From NCBI RefSeq assembly GCF_015999305.1, contig NZ_JAEAGP010000001.1, positions 2,170,001 to 2,234,000 of the forward strand: a stretch of 64,000 nt of DNA, in the 5' to 3' direction. The position numbers and the translations under genes are program-made. Under the pieces are notes generated by a model. That model had not been told where the DNA came from. It made no database searches and saw only the letters and a list, made by a program, of their open reading frames with translations. This stretch comes from Erythrobacter sp. YJ-T3-07 (GTDB lineage: Bacteria > Pseudomonadota > Alphaproteobacteria > Sphingomonadales > Sphingomonadaceae). Each line of letters begins with the position of its first letter. Position 1 is the stretch's first letter. Below are positions 30,528 to 39,458 of the stretch, in pieces.

Positions 30528-32011
30528 TGGCCCATCTCCTGCGATCCGGCATTGATCCGCGAGGCTTCCTCGCGCGCGACCTGTACGTCGTTGAACGGCA
30601 ATACCCGCATGGTGTCTCCCGACCCGATGATCTGGCCTTCTTCGTGGCCCTTGCCCGCGATCAGGACGATATCGTCCCGACCGATGATTTCGATGGCTTG
30701 CGCAATCGCCTCGCGCCGCCCGGCGACTTCGCGCGTGTTCTCGCCCGCGCCCTGCATGACTGCGCGGCGGATATCCGCCGGGTCTTCGCCGCGCGGATTA
30801 TCGTCGGTCACGATCACCACATCGGCGAGGCGCGAGGCGACTTCGCCCATCGGCCCGCGCTTGCCCGTATCGCGATCCCCGCCCGCACCGAACACCACGA
30901 TCAGGCGACCGTTCACATGCGGGCGCAGCGCGGCGATCGCCGCCTCCAGCGCGTCCGGCGTGTGCGCATAATCGACATAGACCGGCGCACCGGACTGGGT
31001 GATGACCGCGCGTTCCAGCCGTCCACGAACCGGCTGCAACCGTCCGACCGCATCCCACAGACGCGCTTCGTCCGCGCCGCTCGCCAGCGCGAGCGCGGCG
31101 GCGGTCAGAGCATTGGCGGCCTGATACTGGCCGATCAGCGGAAGGCGGATCGTGCGCCGATCACCATTGCGTGCGATCTCGACACTCTGGCCTAGCTGGC
31201 TCGGCTCCTGCCCGATCAGGCGGATGTCCTCGCCCTCCGGCCCGACCGTGAAGATCCGCAGGCCGCGCTTCGCGGCCCGCGTGCGCGCCTTGTCGGCCCA
31301 CTCGCCGCCATCGGCCCAGATCACCGCCGTGCCGTCATCCGCGATCACCTCGTCGAACAGCTGCATCTTGGCCTCGAAATAGGCTTCCATGCTCTCGTGA
31401 TAGTCGAGGTGGTCGCGGCTGAAATTGGTGAACGCGCCTGCGATCACACGCGCGCCGTAGTTGCGATACTGGTCGAGCCCGTGGCTCGATGCTTCGTAGG
31501 CAATGTGGGTGACGCCTTCGCGCGCCAGACCGCTCAGGTTGGCATGGAAGGTCACGATGTCGGGCGTGGTCAGCCCGGTGGAAACGCTCTCGTCCGGGGT
31601 GGTGACGCCCAGCGTGCCGATGCTCGCCGCACGCTCGCCCAGCATCCGCCAAAGCTGGCGGGTCATTTCGACCGTGGAGGTCTTGCCGTTGGTGCCGGTG
31701 ACCGCGACGATCGTCTCGGGCACCGGAGTGAAATACTGCGCGGCAATCTGCGCAAAGGCCTTGCGCACGTTCTCGTCTGCAATGTGCAGCGCGCCTTCAA
31801 CCTTTGCGCCAGGCCGCGCGACCACCGCGATCGCGCCCGCTGCAACGGCGGCGTCGATGAAATCCTCGCCATTGACCTTCGCGCCCGCGAAGGCGCCGAA
31901 CACGGTGCCCGGCGCGACCTTGCGGTGATCGATCGCGAAACCGGTCACGATCGCATCTTCGGCCTCGCGTTCCTCGCGTCCGGCCTGTTCGAGAAGACGG
32001 TTCAGCTTCAC
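30524..32011 (-). CDS. murE: UDP-MurNAc-L-Ala-D-Glu--meso-diaminopimelate ligase
   Basis: Adds the third stem residue. The 495-residue enzyme carries SRKVAPG-like N-domain sequence (DHRKVAPGTVFGAFAG), ATP loop VTGTNGKTSTVEM, YEASSHGLDQYR and NFSRDHLDYHESMEAYF. The substrate-selecting motif DNPR is in VTDDNPRGEDP, which marks diaminopimelate rather than lysine specificity. The start overlaps the ftsI stop. Confidence 0.96.
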
Positions 32012-33762
32012 TTGATGTCGCTCCGGATCAGGGGGCGCAGGTCGGAAATGTCGATATCACGGCTGAGGTCGGGCCGCACGTCGAGCAGCGGGCCGATGCG
32101 CGGGATCAGCTTGCCGACGATCGGCGCGGCGTTCCACGCGGCGGTCCGCTGGAAAGAACTGGCGGTGGTACCCTTGGGCTCGTCCAGCATGGCGACCACG
32201 ACATAGCGCGGGTTGTCCATCGGGAAGGCGGCGGCGAAGGTCGAGACGAGCAGCTTCTTGCGATAGCCGCCGGCGGAGGGTTTTTCCGCCGAACCGGTCT
32301 TCCCGCCGACACGGTAGCCGGGCGCATCGGCGCTCTGCCCGGTGCCGTAGACCGCGATCATCCGCAGCAGTTGGCGCATGCGGGCGCTGGTGTCTTCCTT
32401 GAACACGCGCCGCCCCGCAGCTTCCTTGCCCGGCTCGACCTTGTACAGCGTGGCCGGACGCCAGACCCCGCCATTGACCAGCGCGGCATAGGCAGAGGCA
32501 AGGTGCAGCGGCGTCACCGCGATGCCGTGGCCATAGCTGACGGTCATGGTGGTCACGCGCGACCATTTCTCGCCCGGCCAGATCGGCGCGCCGCGTGCGG
32601 GCAGTTCGATGTAGGGACGCTCGGCCAGGCCCAGCGCGCGCATCGTGTCGCGCAGACGTTCGGGGCCAAGCTTGTCGGCGACCCGCGCGGTCACGGTGTT
32701 GGAGGAGTGAATCAGCGCTTCGGGCACATTGAGCGTGTCCCCGAGGTTGTGACTGTCCGCAAGCGTGCGCCCGGCGACTTTCACCGGCTTTGCGTCGTAC
32801 CGCAGGCTCAGGTCGCGCACGATCCCGGCATCGATCGCAGCGGCGACGGTCAGCGGCTTGAAGGTGGAGCCAAGTTCGTAAACCTGGTTGGTCACGCTGT
32901 TGAACACGCGCGGGGTCCGGCCAAGCTTCGCCTCGGCATCGCTGATCATCAGGTCGGAGGTCTTGATATCGTTCGGGTCGAACGCGGGCAGCGATGCCAT
33001 CGCGATCACCTCGCCGGTATCGACATCCAGCACCACGCCCGCCGCGCCGCGCGCATTGACCGACAGCATGCCCTTGTTGAGTTCGTCTTCCAGCGCGCCC
33101 TGAACCCGCAGGTCGAGCGCGATCGCCGTCGGTTCGCCACGCAGCGAGCTGTCGGTCAGCCGGTCGTTGAGAACGGACTCCATACCCAGGTGGCCCACGC
33201 CATCCTTGACGTAGCCGAGCACGTGCGCCGCCATCGAGCCTTGCGGATAGAAGCGGTCCTTTTCCGCCGGCAGTTCCAGCGCAGGTTCGCCGATATCGAA
33301 CACGCGGTTGGCCTCTTCGGGCAGCAGGCGGCGGCGCAGATATTGCGCGCGCCCGCTGGCGAGGTGGGCGGCGACATCGGCCTGGTCCAGTTCGGGGAAG
33401 ATCGCGGCCAGCTTTGCTGCGACTTCCTCCGGGCGGTGGACCAGCGGGCTGCCGCCGTCCTTCATCGCCGTGGGATTGTACCACAGCGCGAAGGCATCGT
33501 AATTGCGCGCCAGCGGCAGGCCGTTGCGATCGGTGATCTCGCCACGCGGCGGCAGCAGCCGCTCTTCCATCGACAGCGGAGTATCGGGCGCGCCGAGCAC
33601 GCCGAAGGTCGCAATCCGCATCAGCGCGACGACCGCGACCAGCCCGAAAGCGGGCATCAGCAAAAGCGCACGCATGCGCGCGACCAGCAGCGCTTCAAGC
33701 CGCTTGTTGGCGACCCGCAGGGGGCCTGCTGCGACCATGGAGTCGATCGCGTAGGCGTTCAC
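32008..33762 (-). CDS. ftsI: Septal peptidoglycan transpeptidase FtsI (PBP3)
   Basis: The 584-residue class B penicillin-binding protein is anchored by one N-terminal helix (about 33-55). The pedestal domain shows RGEITDRNGLPLA. The transpeptidase motifs are S299-TFK, S353-SN and K488-TG, the catalytic Ser being S299. It cross-links septal glycan made by FtsW. The ATG overlaps the ftsL stop. Confidence 0.96.
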   Translation of the reverse strand: MNAYAIDSMVAAGPLRVANKRLEALLVARMRALLLMPAFGLVAVVALMRIATFGVLGAPDTPLSMEERLLPPRGEITDRNGLPLARNYDAFALWYNPTAMKDGGSPLVHRPEEVAAKLAAIFPELDQADVAAHLASGRAQYLRRRLLPEEANRVFDIGEPALELPAEKDRFYPQGSMAAHVLGYVKDGVGHLGMESVLNDRLTDSSLRGEPTAIALDLRVQGALEDELNKGMLSVNARGAAGVVLDVDTGEVIAMASLPAFDPNDIKTSDLMISDAEAKLGRTPRVFNSVTNQVYELGSTFKPLTVAAAIDAGIVRDLSLRYDAKPVKVAGRTLADSHNLGDTLNVPEALIHSSNTVTARVADKLGPERLRDTMRALGLAERPYIELPARGAPIWPGEKWSRVTTMTVSYGHGIAVTPLHLASAYAALVNGGVWRPATLYKVEPGKEAAGRRVFKEDTSARMRQLLRMIAVYGTGQSADAPGYRVGGKTGSAEKPSAGGYRKKLLVSTFAAAFPMDNPRYVVVAMLDEPKGTTASSFQRTAAWNAAPIVGKLIPRIGPLLDVRPDLSRDIDISDLRPLIRSDIK

Positions 33763-34244
33763 CGGTCGAGGCTCGCCAGGGCAAGGTGAGCATCACCCGC
33801 AGCGGCAGCGGCGAGTTCGGCCTCCTTGCTCGAAGTTTCGTCCTGCGAGCCCTCGCCGTCGTGATCGGCCAGTGGGGAAACCAGCGCGGGATAATCGCTC
33901 GCTTCCATCTCGCGGGCAAAGCGGATCGGGTCGGGCGAGCCGGGCGCGCGCGGGGCGCTGAAGCTCGCCAGCTGGCGTTCGGTTTCGAGGAACTGGTCCG
34001 CGCGCGGCGGGGCGTAGCCGAACTCGATCGCGTTCCAGTCGGCCAGCTGCTGCTGGTTGGCGCGCGTTTCGAACTCGGTTTCCAGTGCCAGCTTTTCCTG
34101 CTCCAGCGCCACGATCTGACGCTCGGCACGCACGACCTCGCTCTTCACCGCGTTGACCCGGAAGGTCAGCAGCATGAACCCGCCGAAGACGATGCCGATA
34201 CAGATCGCCCAGCCGATCTGCCGCAGACGGCTACCTCTAACCAT
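33759..34244 (-). CDS. ftsL: FtsL-like divisome protein
   Basis: The 161-residue product has a short basic N-terminus and one membrane helix (about 11-30, [17 protein letters not shown]). A heptad-rich segment (about 32-75) with [20 protein letters not shown] follows, then a long variable Ala/Glu/Ser tail. Location between rsmH and ftsI and this layout fit FtsL, which is always poorly conserved in sequence. The extended tail of about 85 residues is unusual compared with E. coli FtsL (121 aa). It overlaps the rsmH 3' end by 8 nt. Confidence 0.85.
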   Translation of the reverse strand: MVRGSRLRQIGWAICIGIVFGGFMLLTFRVNAVKSEVVRAERQIVALEQEKLALETEFETRANQQQLADWNAIEFGYAPPRADQFLETERQLASFSAPRAPGSPDPIRFAREMEASDYPALVSPLADHDGEGSQDETSSKEAELAAAAAGDAHLALASLDR

Positions 34245-35190
34245 CGATCAATTCCTCTCTCGGGTCGGCATCGGTGCGGGTGGCCGCACGCAGGATTGCG
34301 GAGCGCGCGCGGGTGTTGCGTGCCAGCTCCGCCTCGCCCGCGCGCACGGCACGGAGCGGTTTGTCGAACGTGGCCGGCGGCGTCTCCGCGAGGGGAAGAT
34401 GGCGGGAACCGCCACCGGCCTGACCGGAAGCGTCCCGCATGAAACGCTTCACGATCCTGTCTTCGAGCGAGTGGAACGAGACCACCACCAGCCGCCCGCC
34501 GGGTGCCAGCAGGCGCTCGGCTGCGGCCAGCGCGCCGCGCAGCTGCTCCAGCTCTCCGTTCACGTGGATGCGGATCGCCTGGAAGGTGCGCGTAGCGGGG
34601 TCTTTCTTGTCGTGCGGCTTGTGCCCGGTCGCCTTGCGGACCAGCCGGGCAAGCTGCCCGGTCGTCTCCAGCGGGCGCGCGGCGACGATCGCGCGGGCGA
34701 TCCTGCGCGACTGACGCTCTTCGCCATACTGGTAGATCACGTCGGCGATCTCGGCTTCGTCAGCGCTGTTGAGGAAGTCCGCCGCGCTCGGCAGGTCCGG
34801 GTCCATCCGCATGTCGAGCGGGCCGTCGCCAGCGAAGGAGAAACCGCGCTCCGCCTGGTCGAGCTGCATCGAGGAGACACCGATGTCGAGCACGATGCCA
34901 TCAACCCTGGCGATGCCCTGCTGCGCCAGCGCGGCCGCCATGTCGGCAAAGGCACGGCGATGCAGGACGAGGCGCGGCGGGGTCTCGGCCAGTTCCGGCC
35001 ACCCCTGCGCATTCTCCAGCGCGGTCGGGTCGCGGTCGAAGGCATGCACCGTCGCCCCTGCGTCGAGCAGCGCGCGGGTATAGCCGCCAGCGCCGAACGT
35101 ACCGTCGACGATCAGCTCGCCCTGCGCGGGCCGCAGCGCGGCAACCACTTCGTCGAGCAGGACGGGGATGTGGGGGGACGGGCCGCTCAC
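34237..35190 (-). CDS. rsmH: 16S rRNA (cytosine-1402-N4)-methyltransferase
   Basis: SAM-dependent methylation of C1402 in the ribosomal decoding centre. The 317-residue enzyme begins [10 protein letters not shown] and has the SAM motif [38 protein letters not shown], and [19 protein letters not shown]. The GTG at 35190 overlaps the mraZ stop (GTGA), which fixes the start; the open frame upstream belongs to a shifted reading of mraZ. Confidence 0.96.
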   Translation of the reverse strand: MSGPSPHIPVLLDEVVAALRPAQGELIVDGTFGAGGYTRALLDAGATVHAFDRDPTALENAQGWPELAETPPRLVLHRRAFADMAAALAQQGIARVDGIVLDIGVSSMQLDQAERGFSFAGDGPLDMRMDPDLPSAADFLNSADEAEIADVIYQYGEERQSRRIARAIVAARPLETTGQLARLVRKATGHKPHDKKDPATRTFQAIRIHVNGELEQLRGALAAAERLLAPGGRLVVVSFHSLEDRIVKRFMRDASGQAGGGSRHLPLAETPPATFDKPLRAVRAGEAELARNTRARSAILRAATRTDADPREELIDG

Positions 35191-35684
35191 TTCTTCTTGC
35201 CCTTCTCGCGCGCGTCCTTTTCCAGCGCGCGGCAGGCGGCCTTGGGCATCGCCATTTCGGGGCCCATTTCGTAGAGCTTGGCCGGGTTCCAGACGGTGAA
35301 GAAGCGCCCGCCACCCTGGAAGAACAGCGCATCCTCGATCTCGCCGATGTCGCGCAGGAATTCGGGCATGATGAAACGCCCGCTGTCGTCGAACGGCATG
35401 GTTTCGAAGCTGTTGAGCTGGATCGCGCGGGTATCGCGGTCGAAATCGCGACCGAACTTGTAGGCCGATTCCTCTTCGCGATCGAGGATCGCTTCGAAAT
35501 CCTCGACCCGCTTGGTGCCGAAGCCGACCAAGCAATCCCACTTCTCGTGCTTGGTGAGGCACAGCCGGCGATCTTCGGTGGAGGCCTTCACCGCGTTGCG
35601 GAAGGCGGGAGGCAGCGTGAACCGGCCCTTTTCGCTGCGAAGCGAAAAGGCCTGACCGCTATATCCCTGAAACGCCTCCGACAC
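35187..35684 (-). CDS. mraZ: Transcriptional regulator MraZ
   Basis: First gene of the dcw cluster. MraZ is a SpoVT/AbrB-like ring-forming regulator that binds repeats in its own promoter. The two swapped-hairpin repeats are recognisable as [20 protein letters not shown] and [19 protein letters not shown]. The GTG at 35684 gives 165 residues, near the family norm of about 150, and lies 10-11 nt after AGGGGAAG. A GTG at 35753 would add 23 residues that do not look conserved. The tail is Lys-rich and overlaps rsmH. Confidence 0.9.
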   Translation of the reverse strand: MSEAFQGYSGQAFSLRSEKGRFTLPPAFRNAVKASTEDRRLCLTKHEKWDCLVGFGTKRVEDFEAILDREEESAYKFGRDFDRDTRAIQLNSFETMPFDDSGRFIMPEFLRDIGEIEDALFFQGGGRFFTVWNPAKLYEMGPEMAMPKAACRALEKDAREKGKKK

Positions 35685-36015
35685 GGTTTCGCTCTTCCCC
35701 TGTGAGCGCCTTTCCAAGGACAAAACCTCCCCGCCCCGCGGTGCGCCAAGCACCCCGGTTCGCGTGGAATCCCACGCGCGGGTCGAATCCTGTCCGATGC
35801 GAGATTTGTATTATCGCGGGATGAGTGGGGATTAAAGGGGAAATTTAGGAATCGTTGTTGAAAACCTTACGAATTCGAACGTCTGACCACGCAATTGCGC
35901 CATTTTCCGGCGCGGTACAAGGTTAATTCCTGAGGTTGGGATCGGGTAAAGACCGGAACCCCGGGGATTACCCGGGACCGCTCAAGCCTCTCAGATTCAT
36001 GGATTTTTGAGAAGG
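35685..36015 (-). promoter_or_regulatory. Leader and promoter region of the dcw cluster
   Basis: This 331-bp gene-free stretch precedes mraZ. It holds: four G-blocks with 10-bp period at 35816-35850; a GATAAT -10-like hexamer (minus strand, 35815-35810); a perfect hairpin CGCGTGG-AATC-CCACGCG at 35761-35778, in the presumed leader; and GANTC sites at 35767, 35785, 35849 and 35994. At 35949-35980 there is a CCCGGGGATTACCCGGG double element. An interrupted inverted repeat (35986-36013, gcctctca...tgagaaggc) may end transcription of the upstream gene. No ORF in it looks real. Confidence 0.6.
35816..35850. promoter_or_regulatory. Candidate MraZ operator: four 10-bp-spaced G-blocks
   Basis: On the plus strand the blocks gcggg, tgggg, agggg and tagga are separated by exactly five bases each (atgag, attaa, aaatt). 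MraZ of E. coli is known to bind TGGGN repeats with 5-nt spacers near its own promoter. Here the array lies just upstream of, and next to, the -10-like GATAAT, which would suit autorepression. The last block is degenerate and the array is on the strand opposite to the operon. Confidence 0.5.
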
Positions 36016-36786
36016 CTAGCGGACGTCGTCCCGCGCCATCCCCAAAAGTGCCGCGAGCATATCCTCGGCGCCGGCGGGTGCAGGATCGCTTTCGAACAGG
36101 GTCGCGTCGGCCAGCGCGACCACGCGCCCCGCCCCGATGCTGCACACCGCGATCAATGCATCGTTACGCAGGCGGCATTCGCCCTGCCCCCCGCCCGCAG
36201 CGGGGCGCAGCGAGAAGCGCCCGCCGAGCGCCACCGGCAACTCGTGATCGCCCATGGAAACGAAACGGACCCCGCCGTCCCCATCCTTCCCCGGTTCGAG
36301 CGCAAGGCCCCAGCGCGCAAGGATCGGGCCGCTGAGCGAGATCGCTTGGGGATTGCGCGGGTCGCCCAGCGCGAAGCGCGGTTCGCCGACCAGCAGCGGG
36401 TCCGCGACCAGCAGCACGTTTCCTCCCGCACGCACCCAGGTGTCGAGCGCGACGTTCTCCGCCGCGGTCAATGCACGCGGCTGGACCAGCAGCAGGCGGT
36501 CGACCTGCCCCAGGCTGTCGGGATCGAGCACGTCGAGCGGATCCAGCATCCCGCGCTTTTCCAGCACGGCGCGCACCCAGTGGTGCCGCACCGACTGCGC
36601 GGCGAGCGCCTCGGCCACGCTCGATTCCGGAGCGCGGTAGAGCGGCAGCGAACTCATCAGGCCGATCCGCCCGTCCCGCTCTCCCGGGCCTTCACCCGCA
36701 AAGCCGTGGAAACCCAAACCGGCGGCCGCCATCGCGCCCAGCCCCAGCGCGGCGCTGAGGCCAACGGCCAGCCATCCCTTCTTCAA
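36016..36786 (-). CDS. Secreted or membrane-anchored GldG/DUF4350-like protein
   Basis: The 256-residue product starts with a hydrophobic leader (about 5-30, WLAVGLSAALGLGAMAAAGLG). Its single alpha/beta domain resembles the GATase-like domain of GldG and DUF4350 proteins: RIGLMSSLPLYR, LLLVQPRALTAAENVALDTWVRAGGNVLLVADPLL, and a closing GAGRVVALADATLFE. In other bacteria such domains accompany ABC exporters or gliding/envelope machinery, but no transporter is encoded nearby. The assignment is by motif memory only. It follows the next gene after 9 bp and lies directly before the dcw leader. Confidence 0.6.
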   Translation of the reverse strand: MKKGWLAVGLSAALGLGAMAAAGLGFHGFAGEGPGERDGRIGLMSSLPLYRAPESSVAEALAAQSVRHHWVRAVLEKRGMLDPLDVLDPDSLGQVDRLLLVQPRALTAAENVALDTWVRAGGNVLLVADPLLVGEPRFALGDPRNPQAISLSGPILARWGLALEPGKDGDGGVRFVSMGDHELPVALGGRFSLRPAAGGGQGECRLRNDALIAVCSIGAGRVVALADATLFESDPAPAGAEDMLAALLGMARDDVR

Positions 36787-36795
36787 GCCTGGATC

Positions 36796-37137
36796 CTACT
36801 CAACCGGAGCACCTTCGCCCTGCTCGGGCAGCACGGGACCTTCGGGGACGGGTTCCGCCTCGGGCTGCTCGGGAAGATCGGGGACCACGCCCGCATCGGA
36901 CAGCGGATCGCTGGCAGGCTTCGCCGGGCTCGGCTCTACCGTCGGCGCAGCCTGGGGCACGATGGTCTGCTCTGTCCGCAACACGCGGTCGGTGATGATG
37001 TTGGCGAGGCCGACGACGAGCAGGACCATCACGATCCCGCCGATCCCGACCCGCAGCCGCTGCATCACTTCCGCATTGCGCGGGTTGACCGGTTCGGCGG
37101 TGGGGCGTTTCGCTTCGGGATGCGGGATCAGGGCCAT
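36796..37137 (-). CDS. Small single-pass membrane protein, unknown
   Basis: The 113-residue protein has a cytoplasmic N-terminus with Lys/Arg/Pro, one membrane helix (about 31-52, VGIGGIVMVLLVVGLANII) and an acidic Pro/Glu-rich tail that would lie in the periplasm. The ATG at 37137 is chosen because the open frame upstream reads into the cysK-proximal gap. It is 32 bp downstream of cysK and 9 bp upstream of the GldG-like gene, so the three are likely one transcript. No family is recognised. Confidence 0.65.
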   Translation of the reverse strand: MALIPHPEAKRPTAEPVNPRNAEVMQRLRVGIGGIVMVLLVVGLANIITDRVLRTEQTIVPQAAPTVEPSPAKPASDPLSDAGVVPDLPEQPEAEPVPEGPVLPEQGEGAPVE

Positions 37138-37169
37138 GGCCAGCGAATCTAGTGCCCGCGCGGTGCGGG

Positions 37170-38180
37170 TCAATCGCGAAGCCAGTCGAACACCGGCAAG
37201 CCCTTGTCGCGCAGCCATTGGGCGTTGAAGATCGTCGAGAGATAGCGGAAGCCGCTATCGCACAGGATCGTCGCCACGCGCGCGTCCGTGCGACCGTCCG
37301 CCACCAGTTGCCGGCCAAGCGCGACCGCGCCTGCGACGTTGATGCCAGACGACAGGCCGAGGCACAGCCCCTCTTCCTTGAGCAGGCGCGCGACCCAGGT
37401 CAGCCCCTCCTCGTCGGAGATACGGAACTGCGTATCGATCGGCGCGCCGTCGAGATTGGCGGTGATCCGCCCCTGCCCGATCCCTTCGGCCACCGAAGAG
37501 CCTTCGGACGACAGTTCGCCGTTGGCGTAGTAATTATACAGCGCCGCGCCATGCGGGTCAGTCAGCGCGATGCGGACGTCTTCGTCCTTTTCCTTCAGGC
37601 CCAAGCCGACACCGGCGATCGTGCCGCCGGTCCCCGCAGCGCAGGTGAAGCCGTCGATCCGGCCTTCCAGCTGGTCCCACAATTCGGGCGCGGTGCTGTC
37701 GATATGCGCGCGGCGGTTGGCGATATTGTCGAACTGGTTGGCCCAGATCGCGCCCTCGGTCTCCTCCGCCAGCCGGCGCGAAGTGTGGACGAAGTGGCCG
37801 GGATTAGCGAACTTGGTCGGCGGGACCAGCACCAGCTGCGCACCCAGCGCGCGCAGCGTATCCATCTTCTCGCGCGCCTGGTTGTCGGGCATCACGATGA
37901 TCGTCTTGTAGCCGAGCGCATTGGCGACCAGCGCGATCCCGATCCCGGTATTGCCCGCCGTTCCTTCGACGATCGTGCCGCCCGGCTTCAGCTCTCCGCG
38001 TGCCTCGGCATCGCGGATGATCCACAACGCCGCGCGGTCCTTCACGGAGCCGCCCGGATTGGCGAATTCGCATTTGCCGTAGATGTCGCAGCCCGCCGCC
38101 TCGCTCGGCCCTGCGAGCCGGACGAGCGGGGTGTTGCCGATAAGGTCGAGAGCGCGTGGAAGGGGAGCGGGAGCTTTCAT
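37170..38180 (-). CDS. cysK: Cysteine synthase-type PLP enzyme
   Basis: The 336-residue fold-type II PLP enzyme would make cysteine from O-acetylserine and sulfide. The Schiff-base K47 lies in GGSVKDRAA. The substrate loop reads EGTAGNTGIG (usually TSGNTG), and the PLP-phosphate loop is AGTGGTIAGVG. Together with the cys operon at 5.6-9.6 kb it would complete cysteine synthesis, though a paralogue (cystathionine beta-synthase-like or mercaptopyruvate-related) cannot be excluded because of the Thr-Ala substitution. It lies 75 bp after the ferredoxin gene. Confidence 0.88.
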   Translation of the reverse strand: MKAPAPLPRALDLIGNTPLVRLAGPSEAAGCDIYGKCEFANPGGSVKDRAALWIIRDAEARGELKPGGTIVEGTAGNTGIGIALVANALGYKTIIVMPDNQAREKMDTLRALGAQLVLVPPTKFANPGHFVHTSRRLAEETEGAIWANQFDNIANRRAHIDSTAPELWDQLEGRIDGFTCAAGTGGTIAGVGLGLKEKDEDVRIALTDPHGAALYNYYANGELSSEGSSVAEGIGQGRITANLDGAPIDTQFRISDEEGLTWVARLLKEEGLCLGLSSGINVAGAVALGRQLVADGRTDARVATILCDSGFRYLSTIFNAQWLRDKGLPVFDWLRD

Positions 38181-38255
38181 GGCAACCGCTTAGCGCCTGA
38201 GCGGGCCGCGCAGCAACCGCGATCCGCTATCGGGCCTGCAAGTCAGTCTTGCCCC

Positions 38256-38573
38256 TCAGTCTTCGGGAGCGATCTGGACCTTCAGCCCGTCGAGATCGGA
38301 GGTGAACTCGATCTGGCACGACAGGCGCGAGGTTTCGTTGCGGTGATCGCTGCTTTCCAGCAGGTCGTCTTCGTCCTCGCTCATCGCGGGCAGCTTGTCG
38401 CCGAAGGCCGGGTCGACATGGACGTGGCAGGTCGCGCACGAGCAGCACCCGCCGCACAGCGCCAGCAGCTCGTCGAAGCCGTTGTCGCGGATCGCCTCCA
38501 TCACGGTCAGGCCGTCGCCGACCTCGATCGTGCGCTCGGTTCCACTGCGGTCGACCACGGTAAGCTTGGGCAT
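38256..38573 (-). CDS. 2Fe-2S ferredoxin, adrenodoxin type
   Basis: The 105-residue protein has ligands C40, C46, C49 and C86 in the pattern [11 protein letters not shown]...SC, typical of adrenodoxin/Fdx-type ferredoxins that serve cytochrome P450s or iron-sulfur assembly. C43 and C44 are extra cysteines inside the loop. The ATG at 38573 follows AAGGA by 7 nt. It is divergent from the DNA glycosylase gene across 172 bp and precedes cysK. Confidence 0.9.
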   Translation of the reverse strand: MPKLTVVDRSGTERTIEVGDGLTVMEAIRDNGFDELLALCGGCCSCATCHVHVDPAFGDKLPAMSEDEDDLLESSDHRNETSRLSCQIEFTSDLDGLKVQIAPED

Positions 38574-38745
38574 TGGCTGTCCTTTATCTCGTCCCGGGGC
38601 GGCGCTCTCGCGCGCGCCGTTGACGCGGCTGCTAAAAGCTGCGTTTCGGCAATGCAAGCAGATGGCTACGCAAATGCGCAAGCAAAGCGACAGACAACTG
38701 GCCAAGCGTACGGGGCGCCCGGCCACATTATCGGAAGGATCGGCC

Positions 38746-39363
38746 ATGGGCCTGAGCGCACAACAGATACGCGGCGGGCTGGACAGCGTGGCCGCGATCG
38801 AGCCCGATATGGCGCGCGCGCTGGAGATCGCGGGCTATCCCGAACCGCGCATCCGCCCGACCGGGTACAAGACGCTGCTGCGCACGATCGTCGGCCAGCA
38901 GGTCAGCGTCGCTTCTGCGGCGAGCGTGTGGACCAAGCTGGAGGCGGAGCTGGGCGAGGATTTCACCCCGTCCTGCCTGCTCGAACGCGACTTCGACACG
39001 CTGCGCGCGTGCGGCCTCTCGCGCCAGAAGCAGGGCTATGCGCGCAGCCTGTGCGAACTGGTCCACGCGGGCGAGCTGGACCTTCACAACCTGCCGGAGG
39101 ACGACGAGGAGGCGATTGCCCAGCTCACCCGGATCAAGGGGATCGGGCGCTGGTCGGCCGAAATCTACCTGCTGTTCGCAGAAGGCCGCCCCGACATCTG
39201 GCCTGCGGGCGATCTGGCGGTGATGGCAGGGATCGGCAAGATCATGGGCCATGAAGAACGCCCGGACGAGAAGGCGACCCGCGCCCTCGCCGAACCATGG
39301 CGCCCACATCGCGGCGCGGTCGCGATCTTCACCTGGCATTGCTACGACAATCCAGCGCTTTGA
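38746..39363 (+). CDS. DNA-3-methyladenine glycosylase, HhH-GPD family
   Basis: The 205-residue AlkA-like base-excision enzyme has [20 protein letters not shown], the helix-hairpin-helix [18 protein letters not shown] and the catalytic Asp in WPAGDLAV. The N-terminal domain of E. coli AlkA is missing, so it is the short form. The ATG at 38746 follows GGAAGGA; longer in-frame starts overlap the divergent ferredoxin promoter and are rejected. Confidence 0.92.
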   Translation: MGLSAQQIRGGLDSVAAIEPDMARALEIAGYPEPRIRPTGYKTLLRTIVGQQVSVASAASVWTKLEAELGEDFTPSCLLERDFDTLRACGLSRQKQGYARSLCELVHAGELDLHNLPEDDEEAIAQLTRIKGIGRWSAEIYLLFAEGRPDIWPAGDLAVMAGIGKIMGHEERPDEKATRALAEPWRPHRGAVAIFTWHCYDNPAL

Positions 39364-39458
39364 CTGCCGCCCGGGGTGCTGCGGTTCGTCAACGTCCCTT
39401 TACATGATGACAAGGCTCATTTACGGTTGCGATCATTGACCTGAGGAGGAGAGGTTTG

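Noticed and set aside
35753..35755. Upstream GTG start for mraZ
   Set aside because: It would add 23 residues unlike the family and lacks better ribosome-site support than the GTG at 35684.
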